A DNA stretch of 15,638 nucleotides, from contig CATZPY010000025.1 in assembly GCA_958422985.1 (NCBI GenBank), positions 1 through 15,638 of the forward strand, read 5' to 3'. Under the pieces are notes generated by a model. The model made no database searches and was not told where the DNA came from. It saw only the letters and a program-made list of their open reading frames with translations. The position numbers were made by a program, and so were the translations under genes. This DNA comes from an uncultured Clostridium sp. Its GTDB lineage: Bacteria > Bacillota > Clostridia > TANB77 > CAG-508. Position 1 is the first letter of the stretch. The number at the start of each line of letters is the position of its first letter. This document shows, one piece after another, positions 1 through 4,917 of this stretch.

Positions 1-1157
1 GCTGTATATACTTCTGCTTTAAATTCTTCTACTGTTACTTCTGGTTTTATGTATTCTGCATTTTGGTTTGCTTGTTCGTTGTTTTCTGGTTGCTGTTCTT
101 CTTGGTTGTTTGGCGCTGTTTCGTTTTCTTGAGTTGTAGGCTTTTCTTCTTTTTCTTTATTTTTCTCTTTATCGTTTGTTGAATCTTCCTTTTGAATTTC
201 TTCTTTTGTAATTGTTTCTGCTTCTTTTCCTTTTATTCCTAAACGTGTTAATAACTCTTCGTAATTATATTGTTTATCCCCTTTGTTAGTATTCCTTATG
301 TTTTGTGTATTTGTGATTAAAGTTTCTTCTATATTTTTTATAGTAACTTGTGAATTGTAGTCTACATCACTTATTTCATTAAACACTAAAATATTGTTTT
401 GAACACTGTAATATCTTATTACATTTTCTTCAAATACTATTAAGCTATTTACTGGTATAATATATTCATTTGCTGTTGTATTTACTTTTATCTCTTTTAA
501 ATTTATATATATTCCTTCAATTGTCTTTGCAAATATATATTCTTTGCTATCTGCTCTTTCTAAGCTGTTTCCATTGTATACTTTTCCATCTGTTATACTT
601 ATATTTGGATATCCTGCTACTTGTTCGAAGTTTTTACTTATTAATGCTATATCTTGGCTTAAGTTATATATTGTATTTTTATCATTTATATATATTGGGT
701 AGCTTAAGTCTATTTCTGTTTTTTCTTTATTTCCTATAAAATATGAATTTAACTTTTTAAATATTGTCTCTTGTTCTTCTATTTTTGCTAAATTTACGTT
801 TTTACCTTCATTGTTGCTTAAATCACTGTTTTGTGAGTCGCTTTCCTTACTAGTATCTTTATTGCCTGCACCTAACAAATTCTCTGTTATCTCTTTTCCA
901 CTTATTCCATATCCTTCATATTTAAAGTTCATTACTGGGCTATATTTTAAGAATATGAAATATATTAAACTTATTACTGTTATTATTGCTACTAACCCTA
1001 TAACTAAAAATTGTGGCTTTATTTCTAGATTGCTAAATCTCGCTTTTAATTTTTGCTTTAGCGATTTTTTATTACTAATTTTGTTTGTGTTATGCTCTTT
1101 ATTATTCAATCCTAAATTATTATCTTTATGTTTTTTGCTAAAGTTAAAATTTTTCAT
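1..1157 (-). CDS. Giant membrane-anchored surface protein, N-terminal part (copy 1, cut by the window edge)
   Basis: The frame stays open from the ATG at 1157 to the left edge: 385 codons, with no stop in the window. An AGGAGG site at 1167-1172 sits 9 nt upstream, and the ATG overlaps the TAA of the leader ORF (TAATG). The product starts with about 48 basic, Asn/Lys-rich residues, followed by one membrane helix at about residues 50-70 (core FLVIGLVAIITVISLIYF). An extracellular domain to about residue 300 and an acidic, Gln/Asn/Glu-rich linker follow, and then the start of the next domain (PEVTVEEF). It is clearly paralogous, residue for residue over long stretches, to the gene starting at 13702. 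The copies differ mainly in the linker and just after the shared NLLGA motif. I infer that the missing part encodes Fn3-like and GLUG modules as in the paralogue. Function is not proven; a surface adhesin is likely. Confidence 0.85.
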   Translation of the reverse strand, partial: MKNFNFSKKHKDNNLGLNNKEHNTNKISNKKSLKQKLKARFSNLEIKPQFLVIGLVAIITVISLIYFIFLKYSPVMNFKYEGYGISGKEITENLLGAGNKDTSKESDSQNSDLSNNEGKNVNLAKIEEQETIFKKLNSYFIGNKEKTEIDLSYPIYINDKNTIYNLSQDIALISKNFEQVAGYPNISITDGKVYNGNSLERADSKEYIFAKTIEGIYINLKEIKVNTTANEYIIPVNSLIVFEENVIRYYSVQNNILVFNEISDVDYNSQVTIKNIEETLITNTQNIRNTNKGDKQYNYEELLTRLGIKGKEAETITKEEIQKEDSTNDKEKNKEKEEKPTTQENETAPNNQEEQQPENNEQANQNAEYIKPEVTVEEFKAEVYT

Positions 1158-1546
1158 TATGCTACACCTCCTATTTCTGCTTCGTTAAATTTGGTTATTA
1201 TTCTGGTGTAGCTTTTTCGCATTAAAATTAATTTCTCTATAATATGTTTTAAATAACAAGAAAAACACTTTACAAGAATTTCTAAGTAATTGCAATTGCA
1301 AAGAAATTCTTTGTAATTCACATAATCTTGTTGTAATAAAAATACTTCTGGTCTCATTTCTAGTCCACGCAAAAAACAGGCTATTTCTAGCACCACATTT
1401 TTTCCTAAATATAGTACTACACATAACCTGTTTTTCACGCCAAATAGAGTAGCCTCGTTTGCTACCCTTTTTATTTTTCTAAATGTACTTGTGTGTGTGT
1501 GTGTGTGTACAGCGCCAAGGCTTACACGGCTCGCTTCGTTTTGCAT
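1157..1546 (-). CDS. Leader ORF of giant gene copy 1, 129 codons, in-frame version
   Basis: The ATG at 1546 has a GAGG site 8 nt upstream (1555-1558). The ORF reads through nine AC units (encoding alternating His and Thr) and ends with a TAA that shares its last A with the giant gene's ATG at 1157. The product matches no family I recognise. It is Cys-containing, with modest hydrophobic stretches and a basic C-terminal part ending in EIGGVA. The second leader copy keeps the last ~92 codons open, with one 3-nt length difference and several amino-acid changes, which argues for real coding. The 94-residue C-terminal part also overlaps all the leader hairpins, so the sequence may be constrained as RNA as well. 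It could act only as a translated control element rather than as a stable protein. Confidence 0.45.
   Translation of the reverse strand: MQNEASRVSLGAVHTHTHTSTFRKIKRVANEATLFGVKNRLCVVLYLGKNVVLEIACFLRGLEMRPEVFLLQQDYVNYKEFLCNCNYLEILVKCFSCYLKHIIEKLILMRKSYTRIITKFNEAEIGGVA
1161..1212 (-). promoter_or_regulatory. Inverted repeat overlapping the Shine-Dalgarno of giant gene copy 1
   Basis: On the transcribed strand GCTACACC (1212-1205) and GGTGTAGC (1168-1161) are perfect 8-nt complements separated by 36 nt. The downstream arm takes the last two bases of the AGGAGG site (1167-1172) and most of the spacer before the ATG at 1157. Pairing would hinder initiation, and a ribosome finishing the leader ORF would open it. 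The same repeat with the same 36-nt loop occurs at 13706-13757. The pairing is seen directly; regulation is inferred. Confidence 0.55.
1275..1310 (-). promoter_or_regulatory. Conserved hairpin in leader copy 1
   Basis: AGAATTTCT and AGAAATTCT are perfect 9-nt complements enclosing 18 nt that can pair partly again. The second leader has the same outer arms at 13820-13855, with a re-paired inner stem (GCAAT/ATTGC). No function is evident. Confidence 0.4.
1372..1435 (-). terminator. Two-tier hairpin with T tract inside leader copy 1 (putative attenuator)
   Basis: On the minus strand AAAAACAGGTTAT (1435-1423) pairs with ATAGCCTGTTTTT (1384-1372): 13 pairs including one G-U. Inside it, after a 3x3 internal loop, TAGTAC pairs with GTGCTA, 6 pairs including one G-U. 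The outer stem runs into a TTTTTT tract, as in an intrinsic terminator. The second leader has the same structure at 13920-13983, where the inner G-U becomes A-U (TAGTAC/GTACTA). It lies inside the leader ORF, so translation across it should prevent folding. It could instead be only a processing or stability element. Confidence 0.5.
1447..1467 (-). promoter_or_regulatory. Short GC-rich hairpin in leader copy 1
   Basis: On the minus strand GGGTAGC and GCTACTC pair over 7 positions (one G-U) around the loop AAACGAG. It is identical in the second leader (13995-14015). Its GTAGC/GCTAC cores are also complementary to the cores of the repeat around the giant gene's Shine-Dalgarno, so a long-range alternative pairing is possible. 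Confidence 0.35.
1491..1508 (-). repeat. (AC)9 dinucleotide tract within leader ORF copy 1
   Basis: Nine perfect AC units on the coding strand (GT on plus). The second leader has ten at 14039-14058. Each unit added or lost changes the reading frame downstream of the leader ATG. With nine units the frame is the open one that reaches the giant gene. Confidence 0.9.
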
Positions 1547-1614
1547 TTTCTTAACCTCGCTTTTTACTGTTTACTTTTAGCCCGAAAATCCGAATAATTT
1601 TATTATGGGAATAT

Positions 1615-1650
1615 TCAGAAGTTTTTGGCTTTATTTATTATCTCCTGCAT
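1615..1650 (-). other. Conserved 11-codon open frame early in leader copy 1
   Basis: ATG to TGA, encoding MQEIINKAKNF, identical in the second leader (14172-14207). There is no well-placed Shine-Dalgarno upstream, so translation is doubtful. The conservation may simply reflect the recent duplication. Confidence 0.15.
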
Positions 1651-1697
1651 AATATTAAAAAACTACCTCTTTTATTAAATATTATTTCCTTTATTAT

Positions 1698-1726
1698 ATC
1701 TTATATAACTTTTTCTAAATTGTAAA
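1698..1726 (-). promoter_or_regulatory. Putative promoter of leader and giant gene copy 1
   Basis: TTTACA (1726-1721) and TAAGAT (1703-1698) are 17 nt apart. A TATAAT at 1698-1693 is an alternative -10 but lacks a well-spaced -35. The element follows directly after the terminator of the upstream gene and is identical at 14255-14283. It implies an untranslated or leader RNA of more than 500 nt before the giant gene. Confidence 0.45.
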
Positions 1727-1751
1727 TACTTATAGCTTGACCGACCATAAG

Positions 1752-1783
1752 AAAAATGCTGTACCTTTTACGCACAGCATTTC
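1752..1783 (-). terminator. Intrinsic terminator after the DUF4143 ATPase gene
   Basis: AAATGCTGT and ACAGCATTT form a perfect 9-bp stem around an 11-nt loop, followed by further T residues on the minus strand. It is nearly identical to the terminator after the Rpn gene at 14388. It separates the ATPase gene from the promoter of the next transcript. Confidence 0.75.
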
Positions 1784-1790
1784 TTCAACT

Positions 1791-1813
1791 TTTTATTTAC
1801 ATTTTTATAACAT
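1791..1813 (-). repeat. Shared 3' element, copy B (after the ATPase gene)
   Basis: ATGTTATAAAAATGTAAATA followed by AAA, directly upstream of the terminator hairpin. Near-identical elements lie immediately after both Rpn genes (3442-3465 and 14348-14370), although the ATPase gene is unrelated to them. Confidence 0.6.
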
Positions 1814-1859
1814 TTTTTTATTTAAAGAATTAACAGTTAACTCAAAATACCCAACCTAT

Positions 1860-3182
1860 TTAAAAGTCCCCAAAGTTCAAAAAATTCTCTATATATTCAA
1901 TTAAAAATAACGGTATATTTATTACTTTTCCATCTTTTTTTAAATTATTCATAGAAAATCTTATAGATACATTGTTACCATACTTTTCATTATATCTTGT
2001 TAGACTAATATTATTGTTAGATTTTTTAGCTTTAACTTCTATTGGAATTATATCATTTTTATACTGAAATACAAAATCAATTTCATACCTATTAAATATA
2101 AAATAATTAGGAACATTATCAAATATAATGCATAACATATTTAGCACATAGTTCTCTGTAAATGCCCCCTTAAATTCTTCAAATAACCTATCACCTTCAA
2201 TTACGATTCTACTATCCAAATTTGACATTCTCCTTAGTAGACCTATATCATTCATATAAATTTTAAACGCACTTAAGTCATTATATGCTTTTAATGGAAA
2301 ATCTGTTTTACTTACATTATATATTTTATAAATTAAATTTGCATCGTTTAACCAGTTTAATGCACTTTCATATTCTCTTGCCCTAGCACCTTCTTTTACT
2401 GTTTGATATAAAAATTTTTTATTTTCTTTGGCAAGTTGTGAAGGTATACTGTTCCAAATTAATGAAATCTTATTTGCCTCACTATTTTGTGTATGCTTAG
2501 AAAAATCACTTTCATAAGCTTTTAGTATATTCTCTTGTATTTTATTTACTAGCTCTATATCTTTTTCATTAACCCATGCTTTTACTGCTTCTGGCATACC
2601 TCCAATTATAAAATATGCTTTTAATTTTTCTTCTAGTTGATTAAAAAATATGTCTGGTATACTTTGAATGTCTTTTACAGATTTCATGTATTCTACCAAA
2701 TTTTCACAATTATCTGCTATTAAGAACTCGCTAAATGTCATTGGATACATATTTAAAAATTCTACTTTTCCTACAGGAAATGATGTATGTGACAATCTAA
2801 TCCCTAATAAGCTTCCTGCACACACTATATGATATTCATTTGCTTCTTCTTGAAAATATTTTAAGCTATTTAAAGCATTAGGACATTCTTGAATTTCGTC
2901 AAAAATAATTAATGTTTTTTCTGGTAATATCGCTTTCCCATATATAAATGCTAATTGCTCTAATATTCTTTTAGGATCTTTTGTTTTGCTAAATAAATTA
3001 TATAAATCTTCATCATGGTCAAAGTTAAAATATGCTACGCCTTCATAATTTTCTGCTCCAAATTGTTTTAATATATATGTTTTTCCAATTTGTCTAGCTC
3101 CTTTTAAAATTAATGGCTTTCTATATTTGCTGTTTTTCCACTCTATTAATTTTTTTAATATAAATCTTTGCAAATGCATCAT
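1860..3182 (-). CDS. AAA ATPase of the DUF4143 family
   Basis: The 440-residue product has a P-loop at about residues 28-35 (GARQIGKT), a Walker B strand at 91-96 (LIIFDE), and the CAGSLLGI-type sensor region typical of AAA_14/DUF4143 proteins. The C-terminal part has a PD-(D/E)XK-like pattern with D369, E382 and K384 (EID...IEVK), which is also usual in this family. Length is normal and the frame is intact. Members are widespread in low-GC anaerobes; their cellular role is poorly defined, and defence or toxin-like roles have been suggested. The gene has its own promoter and terminator and sits between Rpn copy 1 and leader copy 1, a position empty in the other unit. Start choice is uncertain: AGGAG abuts the ATG at 3182, while a TTG at 3173 lies 8 nt from it and would give a protein beginning (M)QRFILKKL. 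Confidence 0.85.
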   Translation of the reverse strand: MMHLQRFILKKLIEWKNSKYRKPLILKGARQIGKTYILKQFGAENYEGVAYFNFDHDEDLYNLFSKTKDPKRILEQLAFIYGKAILPEKTLIIFDEIQECPNALNSLKYFQEEANEYHIVCAGSLLGIRLSHTSFPVGKVEFLNMYPMTFSEFLIADNCENLVEYMKSVKDIQSIPDIFFNQLEEKLKAYFIIGGMPEAVKAWVNEKDIELVNKIQENILKAYESDFSKHTQNSEANKISLIWNSIPSQLAKENKKFLYQTVKEGARAREYESALNWLNDANLIYKIYNVSKTDFPLKAYNDLSAFKIYMNDIGLLRRMSNLDSRIVIEGDRLFEEFKGAFTENYVLNMLCIIFDNVPNYFIFNRYEIDFVFQYKNDIIPIEVKAKKSNNNISLTRYNEKYGNNVSIRFSMNNLKKDGKVINIPLFLIEYIENFLNFGDF

Positions 3183-3403
3183 CTCCTAGCTTTATAAAAT
3201 ATCTTTTTTCTAATACTTTATTTATATCTATTTTTAGTATATATCTTTTTTCACATTTTTTCAATCATTTATATAATTTTTATCACACATTTGCATGTTT
3301 TTTTATTTTAATATTCACATTTTTACGACTTTTTATGTTTTTCTATCTACGTTTTTCAAAAATTATCTATTAGAATTTCTTCATTAAAGGCTTTAAAATA
3401 TAT
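3183..3403. other. Intergenic region upstream of the ATPase gene
   Basis: Apart from the promoter at 3236-3264 it is AT-rich and shows no gene, RNA or strong hairpin that I can support. Confidence 0.5.
3236..3264 (-). promoter_or_regulatory. Sigma-A type promoter of the ATPase gene
   Basis: TTGAAA (3264-3259) and TATACT (3241-3236) are 17 nt apart, each one base from consensus. Transcription would start near 3229, giving a 5' UTR of about 47 nt with AGGAG just before the start codon. Confidence 0.65.
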
Positions 3404-3438
3404 AAAAAAAGACTGTATATTCACACACAGCCTTTTTT
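3404..3438 (-). terminator. Intrinsic terminator after Rpn copy 1
   Basis: On the minus strand AAAAAGGCTGT pairs with ACAGTCTTTTT (one G-U), then more T residues. It differs in loop and upper stem from the terminators at 1752 and 14309. Confidence 0.75.
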
Positions 3439-3441
3439 ACA

Positions 3442-3465
3442 TCTTTATTTACATTTTCATAACAT
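3442..3465 (-). repeat. Shared 3' element, copy A (after Rpn copy 1)
   Basis: ATGTTATGAAAATGTAAATA followed by AAGA, starting just after the TAA stop codon. It matches the elements at 1791-1813 and 14348-14370 in sequence and in position between stop codon and terminator. Confidence 0.6.
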
Positions 3466-3466
3466 T

Positions 3467-4354
3467 TTAGTTTTTTACTTCTTCTTTCATTTTTTCTAAC
3501 TCTTCTTTCGATATTTGAGTTGTTTTTATTATTATTTCATCTTGTACTTCAGCTTTTAATAATTCTTTTACTATTTGCTTTTGTTTCTTTCTTTCGCCCT
3601 TTGCTTCTCCTCTTTTTTCTCCTCTTTTTTCTCCTCTTTTCTCTGCTTCTATTTTTACCCAATTCAATTCTGACTTATGGTCGCTTTCCCATTTATCTCT
3701 TAAAAATGCTAATCTTTGTACTCTCTCATCCCCTGTTAGATATTTATACTCTACCTGCGCTTTTGCTATTTTCTCATTCTCCTTTACTGCCATTTCTATC
3801 TCCCCCTTCCTTTTATTATATATAAATTCTAACCATTGTCTTAGTCTTTTATTTCCTTCTTCACTATTTTTTATTATCTTTGGTAATTCTAAAAAATGTA
3901 ATTCTAATTTGTCTGTCATTATTTCATTTAATTCGTTTTCTTTTAGTATTCCTTTCGAATGGAATTTCTTCCATTTGAATATATTAAACATTAGTATATT
4001 TATTCCTATTACTTTGTTATTTTTTTCGTATCTTTCTCCTCTCTTTAATCCTGTATGATATAAACCTGCTATGTAAAATGTACTTCTTTCTATCATATTA
4101 TGATAATCTTTTACTTGTATTTCTATGTCCACTGTTGTTTCTTTATTTATTGTCGCTTTTAAATCTATTATTCCTATTTTCTCTTTTATTTTTTCTTTTT
4201 CTATTTCGCTTCCTACTATTACTTCTATTTGTTCTATTTTTATTTCTAGTATACTTTCTAATAAATCTTTTAGTATATCTTCGTTTCCTTTTTTGCCAAA
4301 TACTCTTTTAAATATGTAATCTTCTGTTAGTTCTCTTACCTTATTACTGTTCAT
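3467..4354 (-). CDS. Rpn-family PD-(D/E)XK nuclease / putative transposase (copy 1)
   Basis: The 295-residue product begins with the family's usual TEDYIFKRVFG motif and continues to the nuclease signature GIIDLKA...DIEIQ, with D64, E78 and Q80 as the likely active-site residues. The following NMIERSTFYIAGLY and INILMFNIF blocks are typical of the Rpn/PDDEXK_2 family, which has been linked to RecA-independent recombination in E. coli and to phage defence. The tail is a charged helix built on a 12-bp in-frame repeat (RGEK units). AGGAG lies 4 nt before the ATG, and a conserved stem-loop lies further upstream. It is a clear but diverged paralogue of the gene at 14388. The frame is intact and the protein probably functional. 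Confidence 0.88.
   Translation of the reverse strand: MNSNKVRELTEDYIFKRVFGKKGNEDILKDLLESILEIKIEQIEVIVGSEIEKEKIKEKIGIIDLKATINKETTVDIEIQVKDYHNMIERSTFYIAGLYHTGLKRGERYEKNNKVIGINILMFNIFKWKKFHSKGILKENELNEIMTDKLELHFLELPKIIKNSEEGNKRLRQWLEFIYNKRKGEIEMAVKENEKIAKAQVEYKYLTGDERVQRLAFLRDKWESDHKSELNWVKIEAEKRGEKRGEKRGEAKGERKKQKQIVKELLKAEVQDEIIIKTTQISKEELEKMKEEVKN
3606..3641 (-). repeat. Three 12-bp in-frame tandem units in Rpn copy 1
   Basis: The unit TCTCCTCTTTTT (plus strand) occurs three times, the last with one change, and encodes RGEK repeats near residues 238-249. The paralogue at 14388 lacks it. Unit gain or loss would lengthen the charged tail without breaking the frame. Confidence 0.75.
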
Positions 4355-4366
4355 TCTTCTCCTTCT

Positions 4367-4409
4367 ATTTTACTAAATATTTAACTTTTGTTCAACATCT
4401 TAGTAAAAT
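4367..4409 (-). promoter_or_regulatory. Stem-loop upstream of Rpn copy 1
   Basis: ATTTTACTAA and TTAGTAAAAT are perfect 10-nt complements around a 23-nt loop, ending just before the AGGAG site. The same position before Rpn copy 2 (15243-15285) has a matching stem in which a T-A pair is replaced by C-G, so base pairing is preserved. It could be an RNA control element or a DNA operator. Confidence 0.55.
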
Positions 4410-4603
4410 TTAATTTATTCCTTAGGATATTATTCATTTACTGGTAGCTTTATAGAAATTTTGATTCTTAAATATTCTCTTTTTTAGTTATATCTTTTAT
4501 TTATTTTGAATTATTTTAGAAATTAAATTTTTAATTACTTTTTGATTTAAATTAATTTGAACTTAATTTATAAGGGAGCTATTAAATTATATTTAATATT
4601 TTT

Positions 4604-4650
4604 TAGATTATATAAAATGTAAATAAAGATTAAAAAGCTGTCTTTTTACT
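4604..4650 (+). repeat. Plus-strand relative of the shared 3' element with small terminator-like hairpin
   Basis: It contains AAAATGTAAATAAAGAT, identical to part of the element after Rpn copy 1 but on the opposite strand. AAAAAG-CTGT-CTTTTT follows, a 6-bp hairpin with tetraloop. It looks like a leftover gene end in inverted orientation. Confidence 0.4.
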
Positions 4651-4673
4651 TTGAATTTTATAGAATTAAATCT

Positions 4674-4691
4674 CTTAGGTAATACCCTAAG
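4674..4691. promoter_or_regulatory. CTTAGG...CCTAAG inverted repeat in a conserved upstream block
   Basis: CTTAGG and CCTAAG surround TAATAC. The equivalent position upstream of Rpn copy 2 (15573-15591) keeps the TTAGG/CCTAA arms with a changed centre. A protein-binding site is possible; no function is known to me. Confidence 0.35.
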
Positions 4692-4796
4692 GTCATATTT
4701 ATTTAAACATCTTTTTACATTTTTTGCAATCTTTTTTCATCGTTATTTTTCGACTTTATTTTTGATATTTATATTTGCAAATTATAATACAACGTG

Positions 4797-4833
4797 AAAA
4801 GCCAGTAAATATCTTCTATACTTACTGACTTTT
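4797..4833 (-). terminator. Intrinsic terminator of the giant gene
   Basis: On the minus strand AAAAGTCAGTAA pairs with TTACTGGCTTTT over 12 positions (one G-U), ending in a T-rich tract about 85 nt after the stop codon at 4918. Confidence 0.75.
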
Positions 4834-4917
4834 ATACACACACTTAATTTAATTTTTTTAATTTGTCTCTTTTACTATTTTTAGATTTTTTAAAATAGAG
4901 ATTTTAAGGACTATCCC

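Larger units (their letters stand above)
4410..4796. other. Intergenic region between the giant gene terminator and Rpn copy 1
   Basis: AT-rich, without a supportable gene. It contains a plus-strand relative of the shared 3' element (4604-4650) and a conserved block at 4660-4740 containing the repeat CTTAGG-N6-CCTAAG (4674-4691). That block matches the right edge of the window (15557-15638). No clear promoter for the Rpn gene was found. Confidence 0.5.

Noticed and set aside
470..1188. Plus-strand open frames over the left-edge gene
   Set aside because: They lie antisense to the paralogous coding frame of the giant gene. The similar plus-strand frames at 13033-13733 follow simply from the duplication.
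1185..1424. Alternative minus-strand frame in the leader (also 13730-13972)
   Set aside because: A second open frame exists in both leaders, but it does not reach the giant gene start and has no ribosome site. The frame ending in TAATG is the better candidate.
1158..1697. Known riboswitch or T-box in the long leader
   Set aside because: I found no T-box AGGGTGG-type motif and no riboswitch consensus I recognise; the structures are described as unassigned hairpins instead.
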